From NCBI GenBank assembly GCA_905194705.1, contig CAJJTI010000012.1:1-23222 (forward strand): 23,222 nt of DNA, read 5' to 3'. Below are positions 1-11,538 of the stretch, in pieces (the stretch's first letter is position 1; every line of letters begins with the position of its first letter). Made by a program: the position numbers and the translations under genes. The stretch is from an uncultured Solobacterium sp. (GTDB lineage: Bacteria; Bacillota_I; Bacilli_A; Erysipelotrichales; Erysipelotrichaceae). The notes beneath the pieces are model-generated. The model searched no databases. It was not told the DNA's origin and was given only the letters and a program-made list of their open reading frames with translations.

Positions 1-369
1 CTTTTCTTCTACCATGAATAAACAGTTTGTCTTTTTACCTGCTTCATGAACATCATATGCTTTTACATCTTTATAGCTGAAGAATTGTCCTAAGCTGACA
101 ACACCTTCTTCACCAATACCATCTCTTTGTAATAAAAACATAATAATACAAAATTCTGTCGCAAATAAGCGAACAAAATCTAATACCGTTTGGCAAAAAA
201 TAATTGTTACAATTGACATAACTCCTGCTACAGCAAAAATAATACGTGAGAAGTTCCATGATTTATCTTTAATTGTAATTTGTTTCTTTGTCTTTAAATA
301 ACCTGTTAATAGCCAAGTTCCTAAACCACCAAATATCAATATAATTACTATATTACTAGCTTCATTCAT
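1..369 (-). CDS. Partial membrane protein of unknown function (N-terminal 123 residues)
   Basis: The reading frame starts at ATG 369 and runs off the left edge of the window, so only the N-terminal 123 residues are visible. A GAGG ribosome binding site (378-381) lies 8 nt before the ATG. The protein begins with a hydrophobic segment at about residues 6-25, then a short basic loop, then a longer hydrophobic stretch at about 40-80 that could be one or two membrane helices. A soluble region follows, beginning RDGIGEEGVVSLGQFF. This layout, with short helices and then a compact domain, resembles small DUF5673-like membrane proteins, but I cannot assign a family with certainty and no function is implied. 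The gene has its own promoter and lies downstream of the clpB terminator, so it is a separate transcription unit. Confidence 0.7.
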   Translation of the reverse strand, partial: MNEASNIVIILIFGGLGTWLLTGYLKTKKQITIKDKSWNFSRIIFAVAGVMSIVTIIFCQTVLDFVRLFATEFCIIMFLLQRDGIGEEGVVSLGQFFSYKDVKAYDVHEAGKKTNCLFMVEEK

Positions 370-395
370 TTAAAATACCTCATTCCATTTCTATG

Positions 396-424
396 ATAAT
401 ATGCTAAAATCTTATTTCTATCAA
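396..424 (-). promoter_or_regulatory. Sigma-A promoter for the partial membrane-protein gene
   Basis: On the minus strand there is a -35 box TTGATA (419-424) and a -10 box TATTAT (396-401), separated by exactly 17 nt. Each box matches consensus at 5 of 6 positions. Transcription would start near 389, giving a leader of about 20 nt that holds the GAGG ribosome binding site. The promoter sits between the clpB terminator and the ATG at 369. Confidence 0.7.
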
Positions 425-445
425 GTTGAAGAAAGACAGCCTCTT

Positions 446-489
446 AAAAAATATAGACTCAATAGGATCTACCCTAATGAGTCTATATT
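446..489 (-). terminator. Rho-independent terminator ending the heat-shock operon
   Basis: A 12-bp perfect inverted repeat (450-461 and 478-489, arm AATATAGACTCA) contains a second small stem in its loop (TAGG 463-466 with CCTA 473-476). Read on the minus strand, the hairpin begins about 10 nt after the clpB stop codon and is followed by a run of six T. It marks the end of the hrcA-to-clpB transcript. Confidence 0.85.
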
Positions 490-499
490 ATCATCTTTT

Positions 500-3055
500 T
501 TATTTGACTGTAATTACATAGTCATGATCATCAGCATCCACGACGATTGTCTTATTTTGAAGATCTGGTTCTTCAATAATCTTTCTAGCAACCATTGTTT
601 CGATAGTTCTTTGGATATGACGTTTCATTGGTCTAGCACCAAATGCTTCATCAGTACCTAAAGAGATAATTCTTTCTTTCGCTTTATCCGTAATTTCAAG
701 CTTGATGTCTTTTTCATTTAGACGTTTAGCAAGTTGACTTAAGAACTTGTCAGCAATCTTCTTCATAACATTTTCATTTAATGGGTTGAAAATAATTACT
801 TCATCAATACGGTTTACAAATTCTGGTTTAAAGAAGTTACGTACTTCTTCACGATAATGCTCTTCACGAGCCACTTTATCTGTATCAAAGGCATATTGAG
901 AACCTAAGTTACTTGTCATGATAATAATTGTATTCTTGAAGTCTACTGTAACACCTTTGGAATCAGTAATACGACCATCATCAAGAATTTGTAACAAGAT
1001 ATTAAATACATCTGGATGAGCTTTTTCAACTTCATCAAGCAAGACAATTGAATATGGATTACGACGAACAGCTTCTGTTAACTGTCCACCTTCATCGTAT
1101 CCAACATATCCTGGAGGAGCACCAATTAGTCTAGAAACTGAGAACTTCTCCATATATTCAGACATATCAATACGAACAATCTTATTTTCATCATCAAATA
1201 ACTGTTCAGCTAAAGCTTTAGCAACTTCTGTTTTACCAACACCTGTAGGGCCTAAGAACAAGAAGGAACCAAGTGGTCTATTTTCATCCTGAATCTGAGC
1301 TTTAGAACGCATTATTGCATCAGAAACAAGCTTTAATGCTTCATCTTGACCGATGACTCTCTTTCTTAAAGCATCTTCAAGGTGTAATAACTTCTGTCTT
1401 TCACTGCTCATTAATCTGCTCACTTCAATATGAGTCCATCTTGAAACAATCTTCGCAATCATCTCTTCATCAACAACCTGTTGAATCATTGTATCTTGCT
1501 GTTCAATTGTAGAAGCATCTTGAATCTTCTTTTCAAGTTGAGGAATTGTTTCATATTTTAATTTCGCAGCTTTTTCATAGTCGATATCATTTTGAGCTTG
1601 TGTTAATTGCAGTTTAGCTGTTTCAAGTTGTTCCTTATAGGATTTAACTGCGTCTAGTTCTGCCTTTTCTTTTTGCCACTTTGAGAATTTAATTTCTTTT
1701 TCTTCTTTCAAATTGGCAAGTTCTTTATCAATATCATTCTTTCTTTCTACAGTCTTAGGATCATCTTCATCATGAAGTGAAGTTTCTTCAATTTGAAGCG
1801 TCATAATCTTACGATTAAGTTCATCAAGATCAGCAGGCATAGAATCCATTTCTACACGGATACATGCACAAGCTTCATCAATTAAGTCAATTGCTTTATC
1901 TGGCAAAAATCTATCAGTAATATAACGATTACTTAATACTGCTGCTGCAACAATAGCTTCATCCTTGATTTCTACACCATGATGACTTTCAAAACGATCT
2001 TTCAGACCACGAAGAATAGAAATAGTATCTTCAACTGTAGGTTCAGATACCATAATCTTCTGGAATCTACGTTCAAGAGCTCTATCTTTTTCAATATACT
2101 TACGATATTCATCAAAAGTAGTTGCACCAATACACTTTAATTCACCACGAGCGAGCATTGGTTTTAAAAGGTTAGCCGCATCCATTGAACCTTCTGTTTT
2201 ACCAGCACCTACAAGATTATGAATTTCATCAATGAAGAGAATAATATTTCCATCCGCCTTCTTAACTTCATTTAAGACGCCTTTTAATCTCTCTTCAAAT
2301 TCACCTCTGTATTTAGCGCCAGCAATTAAAGCACCCATATCAAGTTCTACAAGACGCTTATCTTTTAATCCTAGAGGTACATCCCCTTTATAAATACGCC
2401 AAGCTAAACCTTCTACGATAGCTGTTTTACCAACGCCAGGTTCACCAATCAAAACTGGGTTATTCTTTGTTTTACGAGATAGTATTTCTATAACACGACG
2501 GATTTCTTCATCTCTGCCAATAACAGGATCAATCTTTCCATCTTTTACATCCTGTACTAAGTCATGGCCAAACTTCTTAAGTGCATCAAGTTGAGCTTCG
2601 CCACCCTTGTCATTCATAGACATGCCATTTCTTCTATCAAGTTCTGCTTTTAATACATCACTTGCTTTAATGTTATAACGATTCAAGAAATCTTTTACAA
2701 AACTTGAACCTGTCTCAAACATACCTGTTAAGTATGTACCAGAAGACATATAAGTATCATTTTGTTTCTTCATTTCATCTAATGCTTTACTGTAAGCATC
2801 CGCAACGAAACGAGAAATATTAGGTTGTGATGAAGAACTGGATGATGGTAATCGACGAATATAGTTTTCAGTAAACTTCAAGGCATCTTCTTTATCAATG
2901 CCTAAACGACTCCAAATCCCATCTAGACCATTATCTTCAAGCATGCTGGCAATAATATGTTCAATACATAATTCGCTGTTATGATTTTCTTGAGCTTTTG
3001 TAAATGCAGACATAATAATTGCCTGTAAAGCCTCTGTCATTTTTTCAATATCCAT
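500..3055 (-). CDS. clpB: ATP-dependent disaggregase ClpB (Hsp100)
   Basis: ClpB is a hexameric AAA+ chaperone that threads aggregated proteins through its pore and works with DnaK-DnaJ-GrpE. The 851-residue product has a Clp N-domain (about 1-140, with a poly-Ser patch at 71-76), AAA-1 with Walker A GEPGVGKT (204-211) and Walker B ending at D276-E277, and a pore loop around Y249. A charged coiled-coil middle domain (about 410-525) distinguishes ClpB from ClpC and ClpA. AAA-2 has Walker A GPTGVGKT (602-609), pore loop GYVG (649-652) and Walker B around 670-675. Its length is near the family norm. A GTG at 3064 is possible, but ATG 3055 lies 8 nt after a perfect AGGAGG and is preferred. The RWTGIPV motif before AAA-2 reads RWTHIEV here. 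It is the last gene of the HrcA operon, 34 nt after dnaJ, with no promoter of its own visible. Confidence 0.96.
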   Translation of the reverse strand: MDIEKMTEALQAIIMSAFTKAQENHNSELCIEHIIASMLEDNGLDGIWSRLGIDKEDALKFTENYIRRLPSSSSSSQPNISRFVADAYSKALDEMKKQNDTYMSSGTYLTGMFETGSSFVKDFLNRYNIKASDVLKAELDRRNGMSMNDKGGEAQLDALKKFGHDLVQDVKDGKIDPVIGRDEEIRRVIEILSRKTKNNPVLIGEPGVGKTAIVEGLAWRIYKGDVPLGLKDKRLVELDMGALIAGAKYRGEFEERLKGVLNEVKKADGNIILFIDEIHNLVGAGKTEGSMDAANLLKPMLARGELKCIGATTFDEYRKYIEKDRALERRFQKIMVSEPTVEDTISILRGLKDRFESHHGVEIKDEAIVAAAVLSNRYITDRFLPDKAIDLIDEACACIRVEMDSMPADLDELNRKIMTLQIEETSLHDEDDPKTVERKNDIDKELANLKEEKEIKFSKWQKEKAELDAVKSYKEQLETAKLQLTQAQNDIDYEKAAKLKYETIPQLEKKIQDASTIEQQDTMIQQVVDEEMIAKIVSRWTHIEVSRLMSSERQKLLHLEDALRKRVIGQDEALKLVSDAIMRSKAQIQDENRPLGSFLFLGPTGVGKTEVAKALAEQLFDDENKIVRIDMSEYMEKFSVSRLIGAPPGYVGYDEGGQLTEAVRRNPYSIVLLDEVEKAHPDVFNILLQILDDGRITDSKGVTVDFKNTIIIMTSNLGSQYAFDTDKVAREEHYREEVRNFFKPEFVNRIDEVIIFNPLNENVMKKIADKFLSQLAKRLNEKDIKLEITDKAKERIISLGTDEAFGARPMKRHIQRTIETMVARKIIEEPDLQNKTIVVDADDHDYVITVK

Positions 3056-3089
3056 ACTTGTCACCTCCTAACAAAGGTAATCATAAAAT

Positions 3090-4232
3090 TTAATTAAAAC
3101 GTTTTTTCATTTTGCTCCAAAAGCTGCCTTTTCCATTTGAATTTTGTAGCTCTTGAAGTTCTGCATATAATTCTTTTTCACGTGCTGTAAGCTTTTTGTC
3201 AATTGTGATTTCAATTGTACATAGTTCATCACCTTGCAAACCGCCACGCATATCGGGAACACCTTTTCCTCTTAACTTTAAAATTGTTCCATCTTGTGTT
3301 CCTGCAGGTATCTTCATAGATACTTCACCATGAATTGTAGGAACATCTATTGTTGTACCAATAGTAGCGTCTACTGCAGTAACAGGAATAGTAATTAAGA
3401 TATCTTTTCCTTGTCTTTCAAAACGTTCATCTGGAAGAACATTGATTTGTAAATATAAGTCACCATTAGGACCGCCATTTGCACCTCTTTCTCCTTTACC
3501 AACAACTCTTAATCTTTGACCAGAATCAATTCCTGCTGGAATCTTAACTTCCACAGTAGTTTTCTTTCTTTCGTATCCTTTACCGCCACATACTGGACAT
3601 ACTTTACGAATCTTTTTACCTGTACCTCTACAGTCAGGACATACCCCCTGACTCTGGAATACACCAAATGCTGTTCTTTGTTGCGTTATAACTGTTCCAC
3701 TGCCATGACACGTAGAACATGTTTCAATGTCACTAGGACTGTTTGCACCATTACCATTACAATGCGAACAAGTTTCTTCAACATTAATATCGAATTTTTC
3801 CGTCTTGCCAAAACAAGCATCCATAAAACTGATATCAACTCTCATCAAACGGTCATTACCTCGTTGAGGGGCATTTGACTTGCGGCTTGAGGAAGAACTA
3901 AATCCTCCCATGCCGCCACCCATTCCTCCACCAAAGAATGACGAGAAGATATCATTTAAATCATCAAATCCACCAGAAGAGAAACCACTGAAACCTCCTT
4001 GTGAACCATCCATTCCCGCAAAACCAAACTGGTCATATGTAGAACGTTTTTGAGGATCACTTAATACTTCATATGCTTCATTTACTTCTTTGAATTTTTC
4101 TGCCGCATCACTGGCTTTATTCACATCTGGATGATATTTCTTCGCCAATGACCTGTATGCTTTTTTTATTTCATCTTGGCTTGCGTCTTTTGAAACGCCA
4201 AGCACTTCATAATAATCTCGTTTATCTGCCAT
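3090..4232 (-). CDS. dnaJ: Chaperone protein DnaJ (Hsp40)
   Basis: DnaJ delivers unfolded clients to DnaK and stimulates its ATPase. The 380-residue product is a full type I J-protein. It has an N-terminal J domain with HPD at 34-36, then a Gly/Phe/Met/Ser-rich linker (about 70-117). A zinc-binding region with four CxxCxGxG motifs follows (Cys pairs 155/158, 172/175, 198/201 and 212/215), then the C-terminal substrate-binding domains. The ATG follows a perfect AGGAGG by 6 nt. That Shine-Dalgarno begins in the TAG stop codon of the preceding deacetylase gene, so the two genes are tightly coupled. It sits fifth in the hrcA operon, between the deacetylase and clpB. Confidence 0.97.
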   Translation of the reverse strand: MADKRDYYEVLGVSKDASQDEIKKAYRSLAKKYHPDVNKASDAAEKFKEVNEAYEVLSDPQKRSTYDQFGFAGMDGSQGGFSGFSSGGFDDLNDIFSSFFGGGMGGGMGGFSSSSSRKSNAPQRGNDRLMRVDISFMDACFGKTEKFDINVEETCSHCNGNGANSPSDIETCSTCHGSGTVITQQRTAFGVFQSQGVCPDCRGTGKKIRKVCPVCGGKGYERKKTTVEVKIPAGIDSGQRLRVVGKGERGANGGPNGDLYLQINVLPDERFERQGKDILITIPVTAVDATIGTTIDVPTIHGEVSMKIPAGTQDGTILKLRGKGVPDMRGGLQGDELCTIEITIDKKLTAREKELYAELQELQNSNGKGSFWSKMKKRFN

Positions 4233-4242
4233 AGGCTACCTC

Positions 4243-7363
<3,121 letters not shown>

Positions 7364-7367
7364 CTAG

Positions 7368-7964
7368 TTATTCACTTACTTTAACCATGGCTGCTCTTAG
7401 CAGTCTGTCTTTTAAAATATATCCTTTTTGTAATACTGTTGTAACAGTACCCGGTTCAACACCTTCAATGTGTTCACTCATCAGTGCCTGATGAAAGTTT
7501 GGATCAAATGGTTTATTTAAACAATCAATTTCAACAACACCTTCTTTTTCTAAAGCTTTAACTAATTGCTTATGTACCATTTCAAATGCTTTACGATATT
7601 TTTCATCTGTACTGTCAGTTGCTAATGCACGTTCGCAATTGTCGAGTACCGGTAATATCTCTTTTGCAAAATCCTGTGCACGATACTTATTTCTCATTTC
7701 AAAGTCGTTATTTAAACGCTTCTTCATATTTTCTGTATCCGCATATGCTTTTGCATAAGCATTCTTTAAACCAGCTACCTTGTTTTGAAGTTCAGCATTT
7801 TCAGATTGCAAAGTTTCAATTTGTTTGTTTAATTTAGTAACTTCATCTTCTTCTTGAGGTTCTACTTTTTTCTCATCTTTACTTTCTTCTTTGATTTCTT
7901 CTTTTGTTTCTTCGTTGACGGTGGTTTCCTTCACCGCTTCATTTTTCTTCATTTCTTCACTCAT
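7368..7964 (-). CDS. grpE: Nucleotide exchange factor GrpE
   Basis: GrpE is a dimer that releases ADP from DnaK and also acts as a thermosensor. The product, about 198 residues, begins with a long Lys/Glu-rich unstructured tail (about 1-40). A coiled-coil helix follows (about 42-100), then the GrpE head with the conserved PFDPNFHQAL stretch, and the protein ends KDRLLRAAMVKVSE. In-frame GTG 7976 and ATG 7973 are available, but ATG 7964 is preferred because GGTGAT sits about 7 nt upstream. The start overlaps the hrcA stop by 8 nt (ATGAGTGA), showing translational coupling. Confidence 0.95.
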   Translation of the reverse strand: MSEEMKKNEAVKETTVNEETKEEIKEESKDEKKVEPQEEDEVTKLNKQIETLQSENAELQNKVAGLKNAYAKAYADTENMKKRLNNDFEMRNKYRAQDFAKEILPVLDNCERALATDSTDEKYRKAFEMVHKQLVKALEKEGVVEIDCLNKPFDPNFHQALMSEHIEGVEPGTVTTVLQKGYILKDRLLRAAMVKVSE

Positions 7965-8991
7965 TTTTATCATCACCGTCTTTTCTTCTATACATCTTTT
8001 CTATCATCTGAGCAGCATATTCAATCATAGAAACTATCTTGTCATAATTCATTCTTGATGGTCCTACAACCATTAGCTGTCCACTCTCGTTGTCATTTAC
8101 TTTAAATGTGCTCTTTACTACAGCCACATCATTGAACCATGTAAGTTCAGCACCTTTATTTGTTCGTATTGCAACTGCATTTTCATTTTCATGAACCGAA
8201 CGCCATACTGTTGAATCATTAAGCATATTCATTAAACTCTTCAGTTTATCAATATCCTCAAATTCAGGCTGATAAAGCATTTTGTCCTTACCACTGAAAT
8301 ATACATTTTCACTTGCAAAGCGAATAAATGCTTGAACAAAGGCTGTAAATAGTACATCATGCTGTTGAACAAGTGTTGCAAACATTGGCTTAATCTCATT
8401 CATTTTTTCAGCAAGTTCATCAATTGGTACACCTCTTAATTTAGAATTGATAATATCAGTACAGTTTTCAATATCCTTTAATGATACATCTTCATCAAAT
8501 TGGAAGTTTTTTGTTTCCGTATGACCAGTATCTGTTACAAATACACATACTGCATGTCTTTCATCAAGTGGAAGAAGTTTTATATGTGCAAGTTTTTGTA
8601 AACTGGAATCAGGACCAATTGCACCAGTTGTTAAATTTGTCATTTCTGACATAATTCTGCAACTCACATGAACTGCATCTTCAATATTCAAGGAAGAAGT
8701 TTCAAATGCATCACGAATTGCTACTTCCATACGTTTATCTAATGCAGAGTTGCTTAATAAATTCTCACAATAGAATTTATAGCCAAGGGTACTTGGAATT
8801 CTGCCACTTGAAGTATGCGTTTTCTCAAGATATCCCATTTCTTCAAGAATTTGCATATCATTACGAATTGTCGCACTTGAATAAGGAAGTTTATATTTCT
8901 GTTGAAGTGTTTTGGATCCGACAGGTTCAGCAGTACGAATATACTCATCGACAATTGCTTTAAATATTTCAATCCTTCTTGGTGTTAGCAT
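7957..8991 (-). CDS. hrcA: Heat-inducible transcription repressor HrcA
   Basis: HrcA represses class I heat-shock genes by binding CIRCE, and depends on GroEL for activity in studied species. The product from ATG 8991 is 344 residues with an N-terminal winged helix (SSATIRNDM recognition region, then HTSSGRIPSTLGY) and a C-terminal dimerisation and inserted domain. It starts MLTPRR, as family members do, with AAAGGTG 5 nt upstream. ATG 9009 also has an AAAGGA box and cannot be excluded. A GTG at 9042 is excluded because it lies between the -35 and -10 boxes of the operon promoter, upstream of the RNA start. It is the first gene of the operon, so it is autoregulated. Confidence 0.95.
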   Translation of the reverse strand: MLTPRRIEIFKAIVDEYIRTAEPVGSKTLQQKYKLPYSSATIRNDMQILEEMGYLEKTHTSSGRIPSTLGYKFYCENLLSNSALDKRMEVAIRDAFETSSLNIEDAVHVSCRIMSEMTNLTTGAIGPDSSLQKLAHIKLLPLDERHAVCVFVTDTGHTETKNFQFDEDVSLKDIENCTDIINSKLRGVPIDELAEKMNEIKPMFATLVQQHDVLFTAFVQAFIRFASENVYFSGKDKMLYQPEFEDIDKLKSLMNMLNDSTVWRSVHENENAVAIRTNKGAELTWFNDVAVVKSTFKVNDNESGQLMVVGPSRMNYDKIVSMIEYAAQMIEKMYRRKDGDDKNE

Positions 8992-9030
8992 ACTTTCACC
9001 TTTTAGCATTCCTTTCCTTTGACTGCTAAT

Positions 9031-9059
9031 AGTATAGCCCACCCTTTTAGCACTGTCAA
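9031..9059 (-). promoter_or_regulatory. Sigma-A promoter of the hrcA heat-shock operon
   Basis: On the minus strand a perfect -35 TTGACA (9054-9059) and a -10 TATACT (9031-9036, 5 of 6) are separated by 17 nt. Transcription should begin near 9024, leaving a leader of about 33 nt to the preferred hrcA ATG. The -35 box overlaps the spacer and inner arm of the CIRCE operator, so repressor binding would block RNA polymerase. No other convincing promoter was seen in the following 8.5 kb, so this one probably serves all six genes. Confidence 0.88.
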
Positions 9060-9073
9060 CATCAGTGTGCTAA
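9047..9073 (-). promoter_or_regulatory. CIRCE operator (HrcA binding site)
   Basis: TTAGCACTG, nine bases, then GTGTGCTAA match the CIRCE consensus TTAGCACTC-N9-GAGTGCTAA at 16 of 18 arm positions with exact spacing. The two mismatches are at inner arm positions. The dyad extends outward as a 9-bp perfect repeat, TTTTAGCAC (9045-9053) and GTGCTAAAA (9067-9075). It lies directly in front of hrcA and interlocks with the -35 box. Confidence 0.93.
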
Positions 9074-9080
9074 AATATAC

Positions 9081-9110
9081 AAAAAAATCCAGTCTTTTAT
9101 AAACTGAATT
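9081..9110 (-). terminator. Terminator after coaD
   Basis: Just past the coaD stop codon, the minus strand forms an 8-bp stem (arms 9103-9110 and 9086-9093, with one G-T pair) and a 9-nt loop, followed by seven T. It insulates the ftsW-rsmD-coaD operon from the hrcA promoter only about 25 bp away. Confidence 0.75.
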
Positions 9111-9113
9111 TTC

Positions 9114-9602
9114 TTAGATATTACTTAGTTTCTTTTCTACTTTTTCTACTACTTCTAATGGAACAAATTCTCTGATATCGCCACCATTTAAAGCTATTTC
9201 TTTCACTACTGATGAGCTTAGGAAGGAATATTTTGGTCGAGCAATAAAGAACAATGTCTCAATATCTTCATTTAGCATCTGGTTTGCTGTAGCTTGTTGT
9301 AGCTCATATTCATAATCAGATACCGCTCTAATACCTCTGATAATTACCCCTGCATTGATTTTTTTTGCAAAGTCAACGGTTAAACCATTACCAATTAAAA
9401 CATGAATCTTATCTTTACAAGGTAAAGAAGAAATACTCTTTTCAATGAGTTCTTTTCTTTCTTCTTCTGTAAAGGATGAATTCTTTCTTGGATTTTTCAT
9501 AATTAGAACATCCAGTTCATCAAATTTCTTTGCAGCTCGTTCAATAATATCTAAATGTCCAATTGTAATAGGATCAAATGTTCCTGGATAACATGCCTTC
9601 AT
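9114..9602 (-). CDS. coaD: Phosphopantetheine adenylyltransferase
   Basis: CoaD transfers AMP from ATP to 4'-phosphopantetheine, making dephospho-CoA in the penultimate step of CoA synthesis. The 162-residue product has the usual family length. It carries the nucleotidyltransferase start PGTFDP (6-11) with the TxGH signature T13-H16, the NPxK motif (37-40), RGIR (89-92) and the SFLSSSVVKE nucleotide-binding motif (126-135). The ATG directly abuts the rsmD stop (TAAATG), with an AAAGG box upstream. The rsmD-coaD pair is conserved across Firmicutes. It is the last gene of its operon and a terminator follows. Confidence 0.97.
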   Translation of the reverse strand: MKACYPGTFDPITIGHLDIIERAAKKFDELDVLIMKNPRKNSSFTEEERKELIEKSISSLPCKDKIHVLIGNGLTVDFAKKINAGVIIRGIRAVSDYEYELQQATANQMLNEDIETLFFIARPKYSFLSSSVVKEIALNGGDIREFVPLEVVEKVEKKLSNI

Positions 9603-10160
9603 TTATTTGTTTACCTTTCTATAATATACAATTTTAGAAATGCCATAAATTGCTTCTTTATATTTTTCTACATCACCGATTCTATCTGCATAAGTATCTT
9701 CTTTTAAGCATTCAACAACAATTCTTGCCGAACTAGTTAATAGTCCCTTTTCATCTAAAATACCAATAATCTTTTCATTTTGCTGTAAAGCATATGGTGG
9801 ATCTAAATAAACCAAATCAAATTTTATATGATTTTCTGTGAAGTAATGTAAAGCATTTGTATCAAGCATTGATAATACTTTTGTCTTGTCTTCAAGATTT
9901 AAAGCAGTAATATTCTCTTTAATAATACGAATAGCTTCATAATTCTTATCTACAAAATAAGCAAAACTCATCCCTCTACTTAGTGCTTCGATTCCTACCG
10001 CACCACTACCAGCATATAAATCAAGCATTTTACCACCGTCAAAAAAGCCACCAAGAGAAGAAAATACTGCTTCACGTACTTTATCCAAAGTAGGTCTCGT
10101 TGCTGTTCCTTTTAATGTTTTAATTGTTCTTGAAGAAAATTCACCCGCAATAATTCTCAT
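9603..10160 (-). CDS. rsmD: 16S rRNA (guanine(966)-N2)-methyltransferase RsmD
   Basis: RsmD methylates N2 of G966 in 16S rRNA using S-adenosylmethionine. The 185-residue product starts MRIIAGEFSSR as in the family. It has TRPT at 21-24, the SAM-binding motif DLYAGSGAVGIE (47-58) and the catalytic DPPY motif (120-123). Its ATG overlaps the ftsW stop in an ATGA (10157-10160), and its own stop touches the coaD ATG, so all three genes are translationally linked. The rsmD-coaD neighbourhood matches B. subtilis ylbH-coaD. Confidence 0.95.
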   Translation of the reverse strand: MRIIAGEFSSRTIKTLKGTATRPTLDKVREAVFSSLGGFFDGGKMLDLYAGSGAVGIEALSRGMSFAYFVDKNYEAIRIIKENITALNLEDKTKVLSMLDTNALHYFTENHIKFDLVYLDPPYALQQNEKIIGILDEKGLLTSSARIVVECLKEDTYADRIGDVEKYKEAIYGISKIVYYRKVNK

Positions 10161-11380
10161 TTTATCTCTCCTTTATTAAATCGCATAATAACAGCTTGAG
10201 CTATACCAACAGCACACATTACCGATAACGTAGAGCTACCACCTGAAGAAATCATTAGTAATGGTACACCTGTTAAAGGAATTAAACCTGTAACCCCACC
10301 TACATTTAATAATGTATGGATTGCAATATACATCGCAACCCCAATTAAGATAATCTTGCCCTTTTCACTTTTCATTTTAAATGCATATAAGAATAAACGC
10401 ACGATAATAATCATATAAGGTACAAAAATAAGCAAGAAACCAAATATACCAAGTTCTTCTACAACAATAGCTAAGATAAAGTCAGTATTTGCAGCTGGAA
10501 ATCTTGTATATTTACGTACGGAGTTACCATAACCCAAACCAAACCAGCCACCTGTTGCAAATGATACAAGTCCATTAACTAACTGATATCCTGTATTATA
10601 TTGGTCAATAAACGGATTAACCGCTGATAAAATTCTATTAATCTGATAAGGCTGTAATGGTAAATGTTTAATTAATGCTGTTCCATAAGGTGAAAGTAAA
10701 TATAAACCTAATACAGCTAATCCTAAAAATAAAATACAAATTACTTTTTGACATTTTTTTAATTGCGGATGACTTGGTATTAATACGCAAATACCTGAAA
10801 TAGTCGCAATAACAGCTGCCGAACCAAAATCCTTCTGCAAAATTAAAACAATTAAAACATATGTCATTATTAGAATTAATGGTCTTTTCCATATATCATT
10901 AGGATTATTGAACATTTTTGTCACATCCCCAAGATAAGCCGCAACAATTAATATTGCCATAATCTTAGCAAACTCTGCTGGCTGAATTGACATTTCTACA
11001 CCCGGTAAAGGAATACGAATCCACGCTTTAGATCCACCACCTGCAGTAAAGAATATGCAGAAGAATAAAGCTCCTGCTATAATCAATACCCAGGTAGAAA
11101 ACCAGGAACTTGTAAAAAAGGAAAATGTAAATTTACGTGCAAGATACGTCATAGAAATATAACCAGCACACAAGAAAACAACCTGTTTAAATACTGTCAT
11201 TGGTAAATACAACGGATTGTTTACATGGTCACTGTCAATAGCAATACCCATTGAAGCACTTGAAATCATTAATAATCCCACAACTGCTAACACTAAAATT
11301 GATATATTAATTGCTCTATCTGTGCCTTTTGGCATCCAAATTTTAAGACGTCTTTTTTTATCACTTTGATTTAAACTCAT
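10157..11380 (-). CDS. ftsW: FtsW/RodA/SpoVE-family peptidoglycan glycosyltransferase, probably FtsW
   Basis: SEDS-family membrane enzymes polymerise lipid II into glycan strands together with a class B penicillin-binding protein. The 407-residue product has a basic cytoplasmic N-terminus, about ten hydrophobic helices, GSKAWIRI (116-123), the QPAEFAK motif and the TDFI segment. D300 in TDFI aligns with the catalytic aspartate of this family. A Gly/Ser-rich motif lies near the last helix. FtsW rather than RodA is suggested by the rsmD-coaD neighbours, as ftsW lies near ylbH-coaD in Bacillus; sequence alone does not settle it. The ATG at 11380 has no Shine-Dalgarno of its own and overlaps the stop of an upstream 14-codon ORF. 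A TTG at 11386 is also unsupported. Confidence 0.9.
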   Translation of the reverse strand: MSLNQSDKKRRLKIWMPKGTDRAINISILVLAVVGLLMISSASMGIAIDSDHVNNPLYLPMTVFKQVVFLCAGYISMTYLARKFTFSFFTSSWFSTWVLIIAGALFFCIFFTAGGGSKAWIRIPLPGVEMSIQPAEFAKIMAILIVAAYLGDVTKMFNNPNDIWKRPLILIMTYVLIVLILQKDFGSAAVIATISGICVLIPSHPQLKKCQKVICILFLGLAVLGLYLLSPYGTALIKHLPLQPYQINRILSAVNPFIDQYNTGYQLVNGLVSFATGGWFGLGYGNSVRKYTRFPAANTDFILAIVVEELGIFGFLLIFVPYMIIIVRLFLYAFKMKSEKGKIILIGVAMYIAIHTLLNVGGVTGLIPLTGVPLLMISSGGSSTLSVMCAVGIAQAVIMRFNKGEIK

Positions 11381-11421
11381 ATACAAAATATTCTAACACA
11401 TACTAGATTATTCTTAAGCAT
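11377..11421 (-). CDS. 14-codon leader ORF coupled to ftsW
   Basis: The frame reads MLKNNLVCVRIFCI and ends in TGA, which overlaps the ftsW ATG as ATGA (11377-11380). A full GAGGAGG Shine-Dalgarno (11426-11432) sits 4 nt before its ATG, the strongest ribosome site in the region. ftsW itself has only AT-rich sequence upstream. The arrangement suggests ribosomes load at the leader and restart on ftsW. The peptide is basic and hydrophobic with two Cys and resembles no family I know. Its role may lie only in translation of the leader. Coding status is inferred from the signals, not from homology. Confidence 0.6.
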   Translation of the reverse strand: MLKNNLVCVRIFCI

Positions 11422-11486
11422 TTTTCCTCCTCGGCACAAAAAATAAAAAAATTTTTAAATGTATACGCTAACATTAAAAAAAAGTA

Positions 11487-11516
11487 TTTACAATCGAAAG
11501 AAATATACAATAGAAT
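11487..11516 (+). promoter_or_regulatory. Promoter for def
   Basis: The plus strand carries TTTACA (11487-11492) and TAGAAT (11511-11516) separated by 18 nt, each 5 of 6 to sigma-A consensus. Transcription would start near 11523, close to the GAGG box (11523-11526) of def, so the leader would be very short. The 117-bp divergent gap (11422-11538) should also hold the ftsW promoter. I could not identify a convincing one there: the minus strand is mostly A/T runs, with a lone TATACA near 11459-11464. Confidence 0.5.
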
Positions 11517-11538
11517 AACTTCGAGGTAAGTAATTAAT

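Noticed and set aside
401..661. 86-codon plus-strand frame at the clpB end
   Set aside because: It crosses the clpB terminator hairpin and reads the antisense of clpB, with no Shine-Dalgarno.
3516..3878. 120-codon plus-strand frame opposite dnaJ
   Set aside because: It is a shadow of the Cys- and Gly-rich dnaJ codons on the other strand, with no ribosome site, promoter or domain.
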